DNA of 14,643 nucleotides from NCBI GenBank assembly GCA_003556865.1, contig PWQF01000239.1, positions 1 to 14,643 on the forward strand. The letters run 5' to 3'. The notes beneath the pieces are model-generated. The model was not told where the DNA came from. It worked only from the letters and a program-made list of their open reading frames with translations, and did no database searches. The first letter of the stretch is position 1, and every line of letters starts with the position of its first letter. The position numbers were made by a program, and so were the translations under genes. Source of the DNA: Elusimicrobiota bacterium (lineage in GTDB: Bacteria; CG03; SLGR01; PWQF01). Below, piece after piece: positions 1 to 6,734 of the stretch.

Positions 1-2
1 AT

Positions 3-986
3 ATGGTTGTTCTGGTAGCTATTATTACCATGGGCAGATCTTTTGCCTTTAAAATCTTTTTAGGGAAAGTTGTAATGGCCTCTTTTATACTCGGAACTTT
101 TTTAAGCCCTTCTTTTTACTTAAGTTTATCCGGCGGATTTGCAGCCTGGGCTGCAATGAGCTTACTTTACAGGCCGCTGGGTAAGCTGGGCCCAGTGGGA
201 GTAAGTATTTCCGGTGCAGTCTCACACAGTTTGGCCCAGGCGGCAGTGGCTTATTTTATCTTAATAAGACATTGGGGGCTTTTTTATCTTCTGCCCTTAA
301 TTCTTTTTTCCTCGGCATTTTCCGGCTGGATTACAGGGATTATTGCAGTTTCGGTCTCTCCGGCTGTAGCAAAATCTTCCCGCAGAAAAATATACCTTGC
401 CTCTGGTTCTGAAAGAAGAATCAATATGATGAAATCCCGGGGCCTGCCCCTGATTGTGGCGCCTACGGGCATCAGGGAAGATAGTCCGACCGTGGAGGAC
501 GAACCGGAATCATTTGCTCTCAGGCAGGCGGAGAAAAAACTTTTAAAGGCAGTTGAAAATCTTAGGCCTCCGGGAGTGGCGGTAGCAGCGGATACCATAG
601 TTGAGTCCGGGGGAAAAATTTATGTAAAACCAAGAGATTCCGGCGAAGCGGAAAAAATGATAAGGGAGTTAAGCAACAGTGTTCAAAATGTATATACTGC
701 GGTTATTGCACAAAATATACATAGCGGGGTAAGGCATCAGGCTGTAGAAAAAACTGCTCTTCGACTTAAAAAGATTCCGGAAGTAGTAATAAAGCAGCTT
801 GCCTCTGAAAATATGGATAAGTCCGGAGGGTATGCCCTTCAGGGCTTAAAAGATAAATATATAAAATGGATGAGGGGCAGCTACAGTAATGCGGTGGGAT
901 TTCCTTTAAAAACAGCTGCTCGGCTTATCATAAAGGCGGAGAAGGAGCTTCACCCTCCTCCCTTTCCCCCCTTGGCGGCTGAATAA
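3..986 (+). CDS. maf: Gx-transporter-type membrane domain fused to Maf nucleotide pyrophosphatase (5' end outside window)
   Basis: The reading frame is open to the window edge, and the ATG at position 3 is probably internal. The first part lines up with the inner and C-terminal segments of the Gx transporter/heptaprenyl diphosphate synthase component I family (Hpre_diP_synt_I), so roughly 50 N-terminal residues are probably missing. Visible residues 1-120 are hydrophobic with several membrane segments and the family-like stretch GTFLSPSFYLSLSGG. From residue 129 a complete Maf domain follows with almost no linker: ASGSERR, AADTIV (Asp197, likely catalytic base), YVKP (Lys209), DKSGGYALQG (Gln280) and GSYSNAVGFPL. 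Maf proteins hydrolyse non-canonical or modified nucleoside triphosphates to monophosphates. The usual S/TGxxHxVxTG segment is divergent here (SNSVQNVYTA). The fusion would tether Maf to the inner face of the membrane. The Maf assignment is firm; the role of the N-terminal domain is uncertain. Confidence 0.85.
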   Translation: MVVLVAIITMGRSFAFKIFLGKVVMASFILGTFLSPSFYLSLSGGFAAWAAMSLLYRPLGKLGPVGVSISGAVSHSLAQAAVAYFILIRHWGLFYLLPLILFSSAFSGWITGIIAVSVSPAVAKSSRRKIYLASGSERRINMMKSRGLPLIVAPTGIREDSPTVEDEPESFALRQAEKKLLKAVENLRPPGVAVAADTIVESGGKIYVKPRDSGEAEKMIRELSNSVQNVYTAVIAQNIHSGVRHQAVEKTALRLKKIPEVVIKQLASENMDKSGGYALQGLKDKYIKWMRGSYSNAVGFPLKTAARLIIKAEKELHPPPFPPLAAE

Positions 987-1656
987 TATCCTGATTTATG
1001 TCTATACTGGCTCTCCGGGTAATATTTCCCATCCAGTGATTGTAAAGCGAAGAACGTTTTTTCTGAAGAATCTCTTCCCTCAGGTCCAGTCCTTTCTGTT
1101 CAAAATTTTCAAGAGTTTGGTGCCTATTTTGGTAATAAAGCTTAAGTTCCGGCTCTGAAATAACAGCCGATGATATAATAAACCTCTCAAGTTTCTGGGC
1201 GGCTATATTTTTCTTTATCATCTCTTCAAAATCCCCGGGAGACATATCCAGGTTAAACTGAAGTGTCTGCCTGTATATGTGCATATTAAACTCACCTTCG
1301 TGCTGAAATTGGGGTAGGCTCTGTATGGTGTTTATGATTTCTTCATCTGAAACACGTATACCCAGCCTTTTGGCCTCCTGCAGTAAAAGTTCCTGATTAA
1401 TTAGTGAGGCCAGGGTCTGTTGTCGGAGAGAAGCTGCTGTTTCGTCGGTAAGTGATTCCTCGCTTTCCTGCCTGAACCGCATTAGTCTCCTGGAATATTC
1501 AGCCTGAAAATCTCTTAATTCAATTCTGGAACCGTTAACTTTAGCGGCATAGGTTTTAAGTCCTCCTGTACCATACCAGAAAAATATTCCTATAATAAAC
1601 ATAAAGGCAACAGCCCACAATACCTTTTTCATATGTTTTCGCATTTTATTCATCAT
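928..1656 (-). CDS. Membrane-anchored SurA/PpiD-like N-terminal domain protein without PPIase domain
   Basis: The 242-residue product has a short basic N-terminus, one hydrophobic segment (about residues 12-28) and then a periplasmic or extracytoplasmic region. This begins AAKVNGSRIELRDF, the typical opening of SurA_N-type chaperone domains, and continues with LINQELLLQEAKRLGI and VSDEEI. In PpiD, SurA and PrsA a parvulin PPIase domain follows. Here the chain passes straight from ISEPELKLYYQNR to the closing helix EEILQKKRSSLYNHW, so the parvulin domain is absent and the product is probably a chaperone only. Several ATG codons compete (1668, 1656, 1653, 1644, 1632 on the minus strand) and none has a Shine-Dalgarno sequence. 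I chose 1656 because it keeps the basic stretch before the anchor and lies just downstream of a TATAAT at 1669-1674. The 3' end overlaps the Maf gene by 59 bp, encoding a Pro/Glu-rich tail. Specific substrate unknown. Confidence 0.75.
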   Translation of the reverse strand: MMNKMRKHMKKVLWAVAFMFIIGIFFWYGTGGLKTYAAKVNGSRIELRDFQAEYSRRLMRFRQESEESLTDETAASLRQQTLASLINQELLLQEAKRLGIRVSDEEIINTIQSLPQFQHEGEFNMHIYRQTLQFNLDMSPGDFEEMIKKNIAAQKLERFIISSAVISEPELKLYYQNRHQTLENFEQKGLDLREEILQKKRSSLYNHWMGNITRRASIDINQDIIQPPRGEREEGEAPSPPL

Positions 1657-1668
1657 AACAATTGTCAT

Positions 1669-1695
1669 ATTATAATAAATAAATTGAAAATTCAA
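1669..1695 (-). promoter_or_regulatory. Possible promoter for the SurA/PpiD-like gene
   Basis: On the minus strand a perfect TATAAT (1669-1674) is preceded by TTGAAT (1690-1695) at a short 15-nt spacing. The predicted transcript would start near 1662, leaving only about 5 nt before the ATG at 1656. The region is very AT-rich, so chance matches are likely. It shares its -35 region with the divergent hisH promoter. Confidence 0.35.
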
Positions 1696-1712
1696 ATTTT
1701 TTCTGATATATA
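1684..1712 (+). promoter_or_regulatory. Promoter of hisHF, likely giving a leaderless transcript
   Basis: TTGAAA (1684-1689), a 17-nt spacer and TATATA (1707-1712) form a good sigma70-type promoter. The -10 lies within an ATATATATATAT run (1706-1717). Transcription would begin about 1719-1721, at or next to the hisH ATG at 1721. There is no Shine-Dalgarno sequence in the preceding bases. Confidence 0.55.
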
Positions 1713-1720
1713 TATATGTC

Positions 1721-2332
1721 ATGATAACAGTAGTGGATTATAAGCTGGGAAATATTAAAAGCGTTTTCCGGGCCTTTGAGAGGATAAAGGTCCCGGCTGT
1801 TATTTCTTCCCGGCCGGAGGATATCGAAAAAGCAGAAGCGGTGGTGGTGCCAGGGGTGGGGGCATTTAAAAAGGCAATGCAGAACCTGAAGTCTCTGGGC
1901 TTAATTAATCCTCTTAAAAAACATATGTTCGGAGGCAAACCTTATTTGGGTATATGCCTGGGTCTTCAGATTCTTTTCAGCCGCAGTTTTGAACACGGTA
2001 CTAATAGCGGTTTAGGTATTATAAGAGGGGAAGTAATAAAATTAAAGAAAGTGGTTAAAATACCGCATATGGGTTGGAATGAAGTAGAGTGCACAGCTCC
2101 TATGCATATTTTTAATGGAATAGAAAAGGGCTCTTATTTTTACTTTGACCACTCGTACCATGTTTTGCCGCAGGGTAAGTTTAAATCCGCAAAATGTAGC
2201 TACGGGATATGTTTTGTATGCGCCGTGGGAGTTGGTAATATATACGGAGTTCAGTTTCATCCCGAAAAAAGCGGGGAAAAGGGGTTAAAAATGCTTAGAA
2301 ATTTTTCAGAATTATGCTTGCCAAAAGAATAA
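1721..2332 (+). CDS. hisH: Imidazole glycerol phosphate synthase, glutaminase subunit HisH
   Basis: HisH hydrolyses glutamine and channels the ammonia to HisF, which makes imidazole glycerol phosphate and AICAR in histidine biosynthesis. The 203-residue product is a class I glutamine amidotransferase of normal length. The N-terminus [15 protein letters not shown] matches the family start, PGVGAF (44-49) is the oxyanion-hole segment, YLGICLGLQ carries the nucleophile Cys79, and [10 protein letters not shown] carries His180 and Glu182 to complete the triad. The start at 1721 is set by the family alignment. No Shine-Dalgarno sequence precedes it, and the promoter just upstream implies a leaderless message. 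Its last 19 bp overlap hisF, consistent with coupled translation of the two subunits. Confidence 0.96.
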   Translation: MITVVDYKLGNIKSVFRAFERIKVPAVISSRPEDIEKAEAVVVPGVGAFKKAMQNLKSLGLINPLKKHMFGGKPYLGICLGLQILFSRSFEHGTNSGLGIIRGEVIKLKKVVKIPHMGWNEVECTAPMHIFNGIEKGSYFYFDHSYHVLPQGKFKSAKCSYGICFVCAVGVGNIYGVQFHPEKSGEKGLKMLRNFSELCLPKE

Positions 2333-3072
2333 TTCCCTGTCTGGATGTTAAAGACGGCAGGGTGGTTAAGGGGGTTGAATTTAAAAACCTAAAGGATGCC
2401 GGAGATCCCGTGGAAGCCGGGCGAAAGTATTCAGAGGAGGGAGCAGACGAGCTGGTCTTTCTTGATATAAATGCTTCCTCAGAAAATCGGCAGGCTAAAA
2501 TTGATCTGGTTGACAGGACTGCAAAAAGTGTATTTATTCCTTTTACTGTGGGGGGGGGTATAAGCAAGCTGGAGGATATAAGGGCAATACTTAGGGCCGG
2601 GGCGGATAAAGTGTCTATAAATACTGCAGCGGTTAAAAATCCGGAATTATTAAAGAAGGCTTCCCTGGAATTCGGGGCGCAATGTATCGTATGCGCAATT
2701 GATGCCAAGAAAAAATCTAAAGAAAAATGGGAGGTTTATTTAAAAGGAGGCAGGGAACCTGCAGGAATAGATGCTGTAGAATGGGCCTGGCAGGCCTGGG
2801 GCCTTGGGGCGGGGGAGATACTGCTTACCAGTATGGATGCTGACGGGACAAAAGATGGTTATGACATAGAACTCACAAAAGCTGTTTCCCGAAAGGTTAA
2901 TATCCCGGTTATAGCTTCCGGAGGAGCGGGAACCCTTGAGCATCTGGCGGAGGTAATTAAATACGGTAAAGCAGATGCGGTGCTGGCTGCCTCCATATTT
3001 CATTTTGGAAAATACAGCATAAGGGAGGCAAAAGAGTATCTTAAAAAACAGTCTATCCCGGTACGGCTTTAA
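2314..3072 (+). CDS. hisF: Imidazole glycerol phosphate synthase, cyclase subunit HisF
   Basis: This cytoplasmic (beta/alpha)8-barrel cyclase converts PRFAR plus HisH-derived ammonia to imidazole glycerol phosphate and AICAR. The 252-residue product is of standard length. [15 protein letters not shown] contains the catalytic Asp11, and CAIDAKK contains the second catalytic Asp130. VGGGIS and ASGGAG are the two phosphate-binding loops, and [15 protein letters not shown] is the conserved C-terminal barrel segment. The start lies inside hisH (19-bp overlap) without its own Shine-Dalgarno sequence. A run of nine G (2550-2558) encodes part of the VGGGI loop and keeps the frame intact here. The gene ends 10 bp from the convergent aminotransferase stop, with no terminator visible between them. 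Confidence 0.97.
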   Translation: MLAKRIIPCLDVKDGRVVKGVEFKNLKDAGDPVEAGRKYSEEGADELVFLDINASSENRQAKIDLVDRTAKSVFIPFTVGGGISKLEDIRAILRAGADKVSINTAAVKNPELLKKASLEFGAQCIVCAIDAKKKSKEKWEVYLKGGREPAGIDAVEWAWQAWGLGAGEILLTSMDADGTKDGYDIELTKAVSRKVNIPVIASGGAGTLEHLAEVIKYGKADAVLAASIFHFGKYSIREAKEYLKKQSIPVRL

Positions 3073-3082
3073 ATGGAGCGGC

Positions 3083-4255
3083 TTAAACTTCTTTTAAAAA
3101 TTCCTTTATCCTGTCCAGACCTTTAGTAATATTTTCCATTGAGGTGGCATAAGAAAGCCTTATAAAGGAGGGTGCCCCAAAACCCTCCCCCGGCACTACG
3201 GCCACAAGCTTTTCTTTTAAAAGTTTTTGAGCAAAATCTGAAGAAGAAGTTATTTTTCCTCCTAAAAAGTTGCTTATGTCCGGAAATATGTAAAAGGCCC
3301 CATCAGGCCGGTTCACATTTAATCCTTTAATGGAGCAGAGCTGGCTGTACATGTAATTCCTTCTTTTCTTAAACTCATTCAGCATTTGTTTTACTGCTTC
3401 CGGGCTTCGGGAAGAGTCAAGGGCTTTAATGGCGGCATACTGTGAAATAGTGGAGGGGTTAGAAGTTGAATGTGACTGGAGCCGTCCGCAGGCGGATATA
3501 ATATCTTTGGGGCCGGCGGCATATCCTATTCGCCACCCGGTCATGGCATAGGCCTTGGAAACCCCGTTTACTATAACTGCCTGTTTTTTAATCTCCTTTG
3601 AAAGGGCGGCTATGCTGATGAATTTACAGTTATAAGTAAGGTGTTCATAAATTTCATCAGATATTACAGTAATACCGCTTTTAATAATAATTTCAGCCAG
3701 GCCCTTAAGTTCTTTTTCTGTGTATACAGATCCGGTAGGGTTAGAGGGGGAATTTAATATAAGGGCTTTTGTCCTGGAATTTATCTTTTTACTTAGAATT
3801 TCAGGGGTTATTTTAAAATCCCGGGAAGATTTAACTTCCACAGGAGTAGCTCCGGCTGCTCTTACCATCTCAGGGTATGAAACCCAGTAGGGTGCAGGTA
3901 TTATAACTTCGTCTCCTTCGCCGCTAAGGCACATAATTAAGTTGAAAAGAGAGTGTTTGGCCCCGCAGCTTATTATTATTTCATCCCGGGAGTAAGAAAG
4001 TCCATTGTTTCTTTTAAGCTTTCGGCATACCGAATCCTTTAAGGCAGCCAGTCCGCTGGCGGGAGTATACTTTGTCTCTCCCCTGTTTATGGCTTCTATA
4101 GCGGCTTCTTTTATAAACTGGGGGGTATCGAAATCCGGTTCTCCGGCTCCAAAACCTATGACATCCCGGCCCTCGCTTTTAAGCTCTTTTGCCTTGGCGG
4201 AAATGGCCAGGGTTGGAGAAGTCTTTATTTGTTGAGCAAGTTTTGAGAAATCCAT
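3083..4255 (-). CDS. PLP-dependent class I aminotransferase, aspartate aminotransferase type (subgroup 1-beta)
   Basis: This 390-residue fold-type I PLP enzyme resembles the bacterial/thermophilic aspartate aminotransferases, some of which also transaminate prephenate. Motifs in order: GAGEPDFDTP near the N-terminus, KYTPASG, APYWVSYPEM, SPSNPTG (Asn172), SDEIYEHL (Asp200, Tyr203), NGVSKAYAMTGWRIGYA with the Schiff-base Lys234 and Arg242, and FIRLSYATS with the substrate-carboxylate Arg366. Expected reaction: aspartate + 2-oxoglutarate to oxaloacetate + glutamate. A second role with prephenate or other amino acids cannot be read from sequence alone. The gene is convergent with hisF and stands alone. 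No Shine-Dalgarno sequence precedes the ATG at 4255, and a promoter-like pair sits right before it. Confidence 0.93.
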   Translation of the reverse strand: MDFSKLAQQIKTSPTLAISAKAKELKSEGRDVIGFGAGEPDFDTPQFIKEAAIEAINRGETKYTPASGLAALKDSVCRKLKRNNGLSYSRDEIIISCGAKHSLFNLIMCLSGEGDEVIIPAPYWVSYPEMVRAAGATPVEVKSSRDFKITPEILSKKINSRTKALILNSPSNPTGSVYTEKELKGLAEIIIKSGITVISDEIYEHLTYNCKFISIAALSKEIKKQAVIVNGVSKAYAMTGWRIGYAAGPKDIISACGRLQSHSTSNPSTISQYAAIKALDSSRSPEAVKQMLNEFKKRRNYMYSQLCSIKGLNVNRPDGAFYIFPDISNFLGGKITSSSDFAQKLLKEKLVAVVPGEGFGAPSFIRLSYATSMENITKGLDRIKEFLKEV

Positions 4256-4265
4256 AACAAATTTT

Positions 4266-4293
4266 ATTTTAAGAAAAATAATAAAACTTGCAA
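4266..4293 (-). promoter_or_regulatory. Probable promoter of the aminotransferase gene
   Basis: On the minus strand TTGCAA (4288-4293), a 16-nt spacer and TAAAAT (4266-4271) precede the start codon at 4255. The predicted transcription start is near 4259, about 4 nt from the ATG. The -35 lies inside a 12-bp palindrome, so regulator binding there could block it. Confidence 0.4.
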
Positions 4294-4296
4294 GTT
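4285..4296. repeat. 12-bp perfect palindrome AACTTGCAAGTT
   Basis: A perfect dyad centred about 35 bp upstream of the aminotransferase start overlaps the proposed -35 element. This is a possible operator; no regulator can be named from the sequence. Confidence 0.4.
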
Positions 4297-4303
4297 GTAT
4301 TTA

Positions 4304-4331
4304 TTAAAATAAAGCCTCAACTTTATTTTAA
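4304..4331. repeat. 11-bp inverted repeat with 6-nt loop upstream of the aminotransferase gene
   Basis: TTAAAATAAAG and its exact complement CTTTATTTTAA are separated by CCTCAA. The stem is almost all A-T and has no T-run typical of a terminator, so a DNA-level binding site is more likely than an RNA hairpin. The same decamer occurs a third time at 4263-4272, next to the start codon. Confidence 0.45.
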
Positions 4332-4402
4332 GCTGTTATCCCCATTTTTTTTCTAGGTGAGGAGGGGTTATTTATAGAAAATAAAATACTTTTTTTATAA
4401 TG

Positions 4403-4432
4403 TTGACAGTTAAGGTAAAAGTTTATTATCAT
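4403..4432 (+). promoter_or_regulatory. Promoter of the tRNA-Arg/Lys/Leu cluster (and probably tig operon)
   Basis: A consensus TTGACA (4403-4408) is followed after 18 nt by TATCAT (4427-4432); an alternative -10, TATTAT, lies at 15-nt spacing (4424-4429). The predicted start near 4439 gives a leader of about 28 nt before tRNA-Arg at 4467. A further TATAAT at 4396-4401 lies in the AT-rich upstream tract. No other promoter is evident before tig. Confidence 0.6.
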
Positions 4433-4466
4433 AGGCAAACTGAATCAGGTTCAGCTGTTTTAGTGT

Positions 4467-4542
4467 ACCCTCGTAGCTCAATGGATAGAGCAACGGCCTT
4501 CTAAGCCGTAGGTTGGGCGTTCGAGTCGCCCCGAGGGTACCA
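4467..4542 (+). tRNA. tRNA-Arg (anticodon TCT)
   Basis: A 76-nt cloverleaf. The acceptor is ACCCTCG/CGAGGGT, the D-stem GCTC/GAGC, and the anticodon stem ACGGC/GCCGT around the loop CTTCTAA, with anticodon TCT at 4500-4502. The T-arm is GGGCG-TTCGAGT-CGCCC and the CCA end is encoded. It reads AGA (and by wobble AGG), which fits the heavy AGG use in neighbouring genes. Confidence 0.97.
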
Positions 4543-4591
4543 AAAGGCTGCAGTTTAAATATATAAAGAATAAATTTTTAAAATTGTGAGT

Positions 4592-4667
4592 GGGCCGCTA
4601 GCTCAACCGGCAGAGCAACGGACTCTTAATCCGTAGGTTCGGGGTTCGATTCCCTGGCGGCTCACCA
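4592..4667 (+). tRNA. tRNA-Lys (anticodon CTT)
   Basis: A 76-nt cloverleaf. The acceptor is GGGCCGC/GCGGCTC with one G-T pair, the D-stem GCTC/GAGC, and the anticodon stem ACGGA/TCCGT around CTCTTAA, with anticodon CTT at 4625-4627. The T-arm is CGGGG-TTCGATT-CCCTG and CCA is encoded. It is the AAG-specific partner of the tRNA-Lys(TTT) at 10422. Confidence 0.97.
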
Positions 4668-4695
4668 CCTGAATAGAGCGAAGAATAAAAATTTT

Positions 4696-4779
4696 GTCGC
4701 GGTGGCGGAATTGGCAGACGCGCCAGGTTTAGGACCTGGTTCCTTCGGAGTGCGAGTTCAAGTCTCGCCCGCGACACCA
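4696..4779 (+). tRNA. tRNA-Leu (anticodon TAG)
   Basis: An 84-nt class II tRNA. The acceptor is GTCGCGG/CCGCGAC and the anticodon stem CCAGG/CCTGG encloses TTTAGGA, with anticodon TAG at 4730-4732. The long variable arm is built on TCC-TTC-GGA, the T-arm is GCGAG-TTCAAGT-CTCGC and CCA is encoded (4777-4779). The base after CCA is the A of an ATG. No terminator lies between this tRNA and tig. Confidence 0.97.
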
Positions 4780-4803
4780 ATGATGAGGGAAGATAGTAAA
4801 TAG
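4780..4803 (+). other. Possible 7-codon upstream ORF between tRNA-Leu and tig
   Basis: ATG ATG AGG GAA GAT AGT AAA TAG begins at the first base after the tRNA-Leu CCA and lies in frame with tig, 12 nt before its start codon. After 3' processing of the tRNA, the downstream mRNA would begin with AUG. The small size makes chance possible, and translation is unproven. Confidence 0.25.
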
Positions 4804-4815
4804 AAGGATAAATTA

Positions 4816-6075
4816 ATGCAGGAACTTAAATATAATATTAAAGAAAAGGGAGATTGCTTAGCTGAAATCGAAATTGAAGTCCCATGGGAAAAAGCTGCGG
4901 GGGAAATAGAAAAAATATACAGGGAGATAAGTTCGGGGCTAAGTTTGCCGGGTTTTAGGAAAGGGAAAGTGCCCCTGGATATGGTTAAGGAACGTTTCGG
5001 GGAAGAAGCAAAGCAGGAAATGATACGCAAAATCTCTCCCCGCCTTTTGAGGGAAGTGCTGGAAAAGGAAAATATATACCCGGTAATTACTCCCGAGATG
5101 ATTGAGTATGAGTTAAAGCCCTCTAAGCCTTTTAGGCTTAAGTTTAAAATAGAAAAAATGTCTGAAATTACACCTAAAAAATATAAAAAGATGAAGCTTA
5201 GCAAAAAAATTCATAAGGTGGGGGATAGTGATGTTAAAAAGACACTCAACAATCTTAAAGAGCAGAATCCTAAACTGGAGGCTAAGGAGGGGGGGGCAGA
5301 AATAGGGGATTATGCAATGGTTGAGTTTTGCGTTTTTCTGGATTCAAAAAAAATAGACCTGGGCAGGGAAAACCGCAGGTTTCTGGAGTTGGGGAAAGAA
5401 AATTTTTTACCCGGTTTTGATTCTAATATAACCGGGATGAAAAAAGGGGAGGAGAAGGAGTTCGTATATAAATTTCCGTCGGATTACAGCCGGAGTGAAC
5501 TGAGCGGGCAGGAGGCGGTTTTTAAGCTTATCCTTAAAGAACTTAAGGGTAAGCTGCTCCCCAAAGATAAAGAAATTGCAGAGGCCATGGGTCTTAAAAA
5601 CCCGGATGAATTAAAAAAGCATATAAGTCTCAGTCTTAAAAAACAGCTTGACTCTTCCTCCGAAAAAGAGGTTGAAAACCAGATTCTCGATCAGCTTTTA
5701 GAAAAAAATGATTTTAAAGTGCCTTCAGGACTAGTAGAAGAAAGGACTGGGGAAATGGTTAAGCAGATGCAGGGCTACATAAAGCAGAAGGGAGGTGACC
5801 CTGAAGAAATTGACAGGGAAAAAGTGAAACAGAGGGCTGAAAAAGAGATAAAAGCCGGGGTTTTGCTGGGGGAAATAGCCCGGGAGGAAGGGATTAAGTT
5901 AAGTGATGATGATATAGAGAAAAGGAAAAAAGAAATAGCAGGTCAGATAGGCACTAATGACCCCTCTGAAACAGAAAAATACCTGGATCGGGATGCGCTC
6001 CTGGCCCAAAAAGTTTTTACCTTTATAAAGGGTAACGCCAAAATATCGGAAAAGAAAGTTAAGGGAGAAAAATAA
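4816..6075 (+). CDS. tig: Trigger factor (ribosome-bound chaperone and peptidyl-prolyl isomerase)
   Basis: Trigger factor binds ribosomal protein L23 at the exit tunnel and shields nascent chains. The 419-residue protein has all three family parts: the ribosome-binding domain (about 1-115) with the signature [10 protein letters not shown] at 44-53; an FKBP-type PPIase domain (about 150-245) including [22 protein letters not shown]; and a helical C-terminal chaperone region (about 250-410). The start is supported by AAGGAT 6-7 nt upstream of the ATG. The gene opens a tig-clpP-clpX-lon series with tiny gaps, a widely conserved order. With no terminator or clear promoter after tRNA-Leu, it is probably transcribed with the tRNAs. 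A run of eight G (5289-5296) falls within the coding region without disturbing the frame. Confidence 0.95.
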   Translation: MQELKYNIKEKGDCLAEIEIEVPWEKAAGEIEKIYREISSGLSLPGFRKGKVPLDMVKERFGEEAKQEMIRKISPRLLREVLEKENIYPVITPEMIEYELKPSKPFRLKFKIEKMSEITPKKYKKMKLSKKIHKVGDSDVKKTLNNLKEQNPKLEAKEGGAEIGDYAMVEFCVFLDSKKIDLGRENRRFLELGKENFLPGFDSNITGMKKGEEKEFVYKFPSDYSRSELSGQEAVFKLILKELKGKLLPKDKEIAEAMGLKNPDELKKHISLSLKKQLDSSSEKEVENQILDQLLEKNDFKVPSGLVEERTGEMVKQMQGYIKQKGGDPEEIDREKVKQRAEKEIKAGVLLGEIAREEGIKLSDDDIEKRKKEIAGQIGTNDPSETEKYLDRDALLAQKVFTFIKGNAKISEKKVKGEK

Positions 6076-6077
6076 TC

Positions 6078-6734
6078 ATGACAGCAAAAAAAGAGATAAA
6101 GGAAGAGGCCATGCAGCTTGTGCCCATGGTGGTTGAAAAATCTCACCGGGGGGAAAGGGCGTTTGATATATATTCACGCCTTTTAAAAGACAGGATAATA
6201 TTTGTGGGCACCCCCATAAACGACAATATTTCCAACCTCATAATTGCCCAGTTGCTTTTTCTTGAAGCGGAAAATCCTGATAAAGAAATTTCCCTCTATA
6301 TAAATTCTCCCGGAGGTGTGGTTACAGCCGGGCTGGCCATTTATGATACAATGCAGTATATATCTCCTACAATATCTACTATCTGCATGGGCCAGGCTGC
6401 TTCAATGGGAGCCATGCTTCTGGCTGCCGGAGCCAGCGGCAAAAGGTTTGCTCTTCCCAATTCCAGGATACTGATACACCAGCCTCTGGGAGGAGTACAG
6501 GGCCAGGCTACGGATATAGGTATACAGGCAAAAGAAATAATGAGGGTAAAAGACTGTATCAATAAGATACTGGTAAAACATACCGGTCAGCCTATAGAAA
6601 AAATTGAAAAGGATACGGAAAGGGATTTTTTTATGAGCGCTGAAAGGGCCCGGGAATACGGAATAGTTGATGAAGTAATATCCTCCCGCAAGGAAATAGA
6701 TGGTGGGAAATCTAAAGAAGATGATAAAAAGTAA
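6078..6734 (+). CDS. clpP: ATP-dependent Clp protease proteolytic subunit ClpP
   Basis: ClpP is the self-compartmentalised serine peptidase that docks with ClpX, encoded next. The 218-residue reading shows [21 protein letters not shown] with the nucleophile Ser109, ILIHQPLGG with His134, and DTERDFF with Asp183; the spacing matches the known catalytic triad. Two starts are plausible. The ATG at 6078 has AAGGGAG 10 nt upstream and adds 11 residues. The ATG at 6111 has AAAGGA 7 nt upstream and yields [16 protein letters not shown], which matches the usual ClpP N-terminus. The longer form would be a short propeptide, as in some ClpPs. The gene follows tig by 2 nt and its stop abuts the clpX start. 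The C-terminal tail is Lys/Asp-rich. Confidence 0.96.
   Translation: MTAKKEIKEEAMQLVPMVVEKSHRGERAFDIYSRLLKDRIIFVGTPINDNISNLIIAQLLFLEAENPDKEISLYINSPGGVVTAGLAIYDTMQYISPTISTICMGQAASMGAMLLAAGASGKRFALPNSRILIHQPLGGVQGQATDIGIQAKEIMRVKDCINKILVKHTGQPIEKIEKDTERDFFMSAERAREYGIVDEVISSRKEIDGGKSKEDDKK

Noticed and set aside
3061..3090. Possible bidirectional terminator between convergent hisF and the aminotransferase gene
   Set aside because: Only 10 bp separates the stops. I could not find a stem with flanking T-runs.
4332..4402. T-run and G-rich stretch between the palindromes and the tRNA promoter as a terminator
   Set aside because: The T-run (about 4352-4359) is not preceded by a stable stem. It is more likely AT-rich promoter-upstream sequence.
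4598..4780. Minus-strand frame across tRNA-Lys and tRNA-Leu
   Set aside because: It resembles the false proteins often predicted over tRNA genes (ends in RTPNLRIKSPLLCRLS). The tRNA structures explain the sequence.
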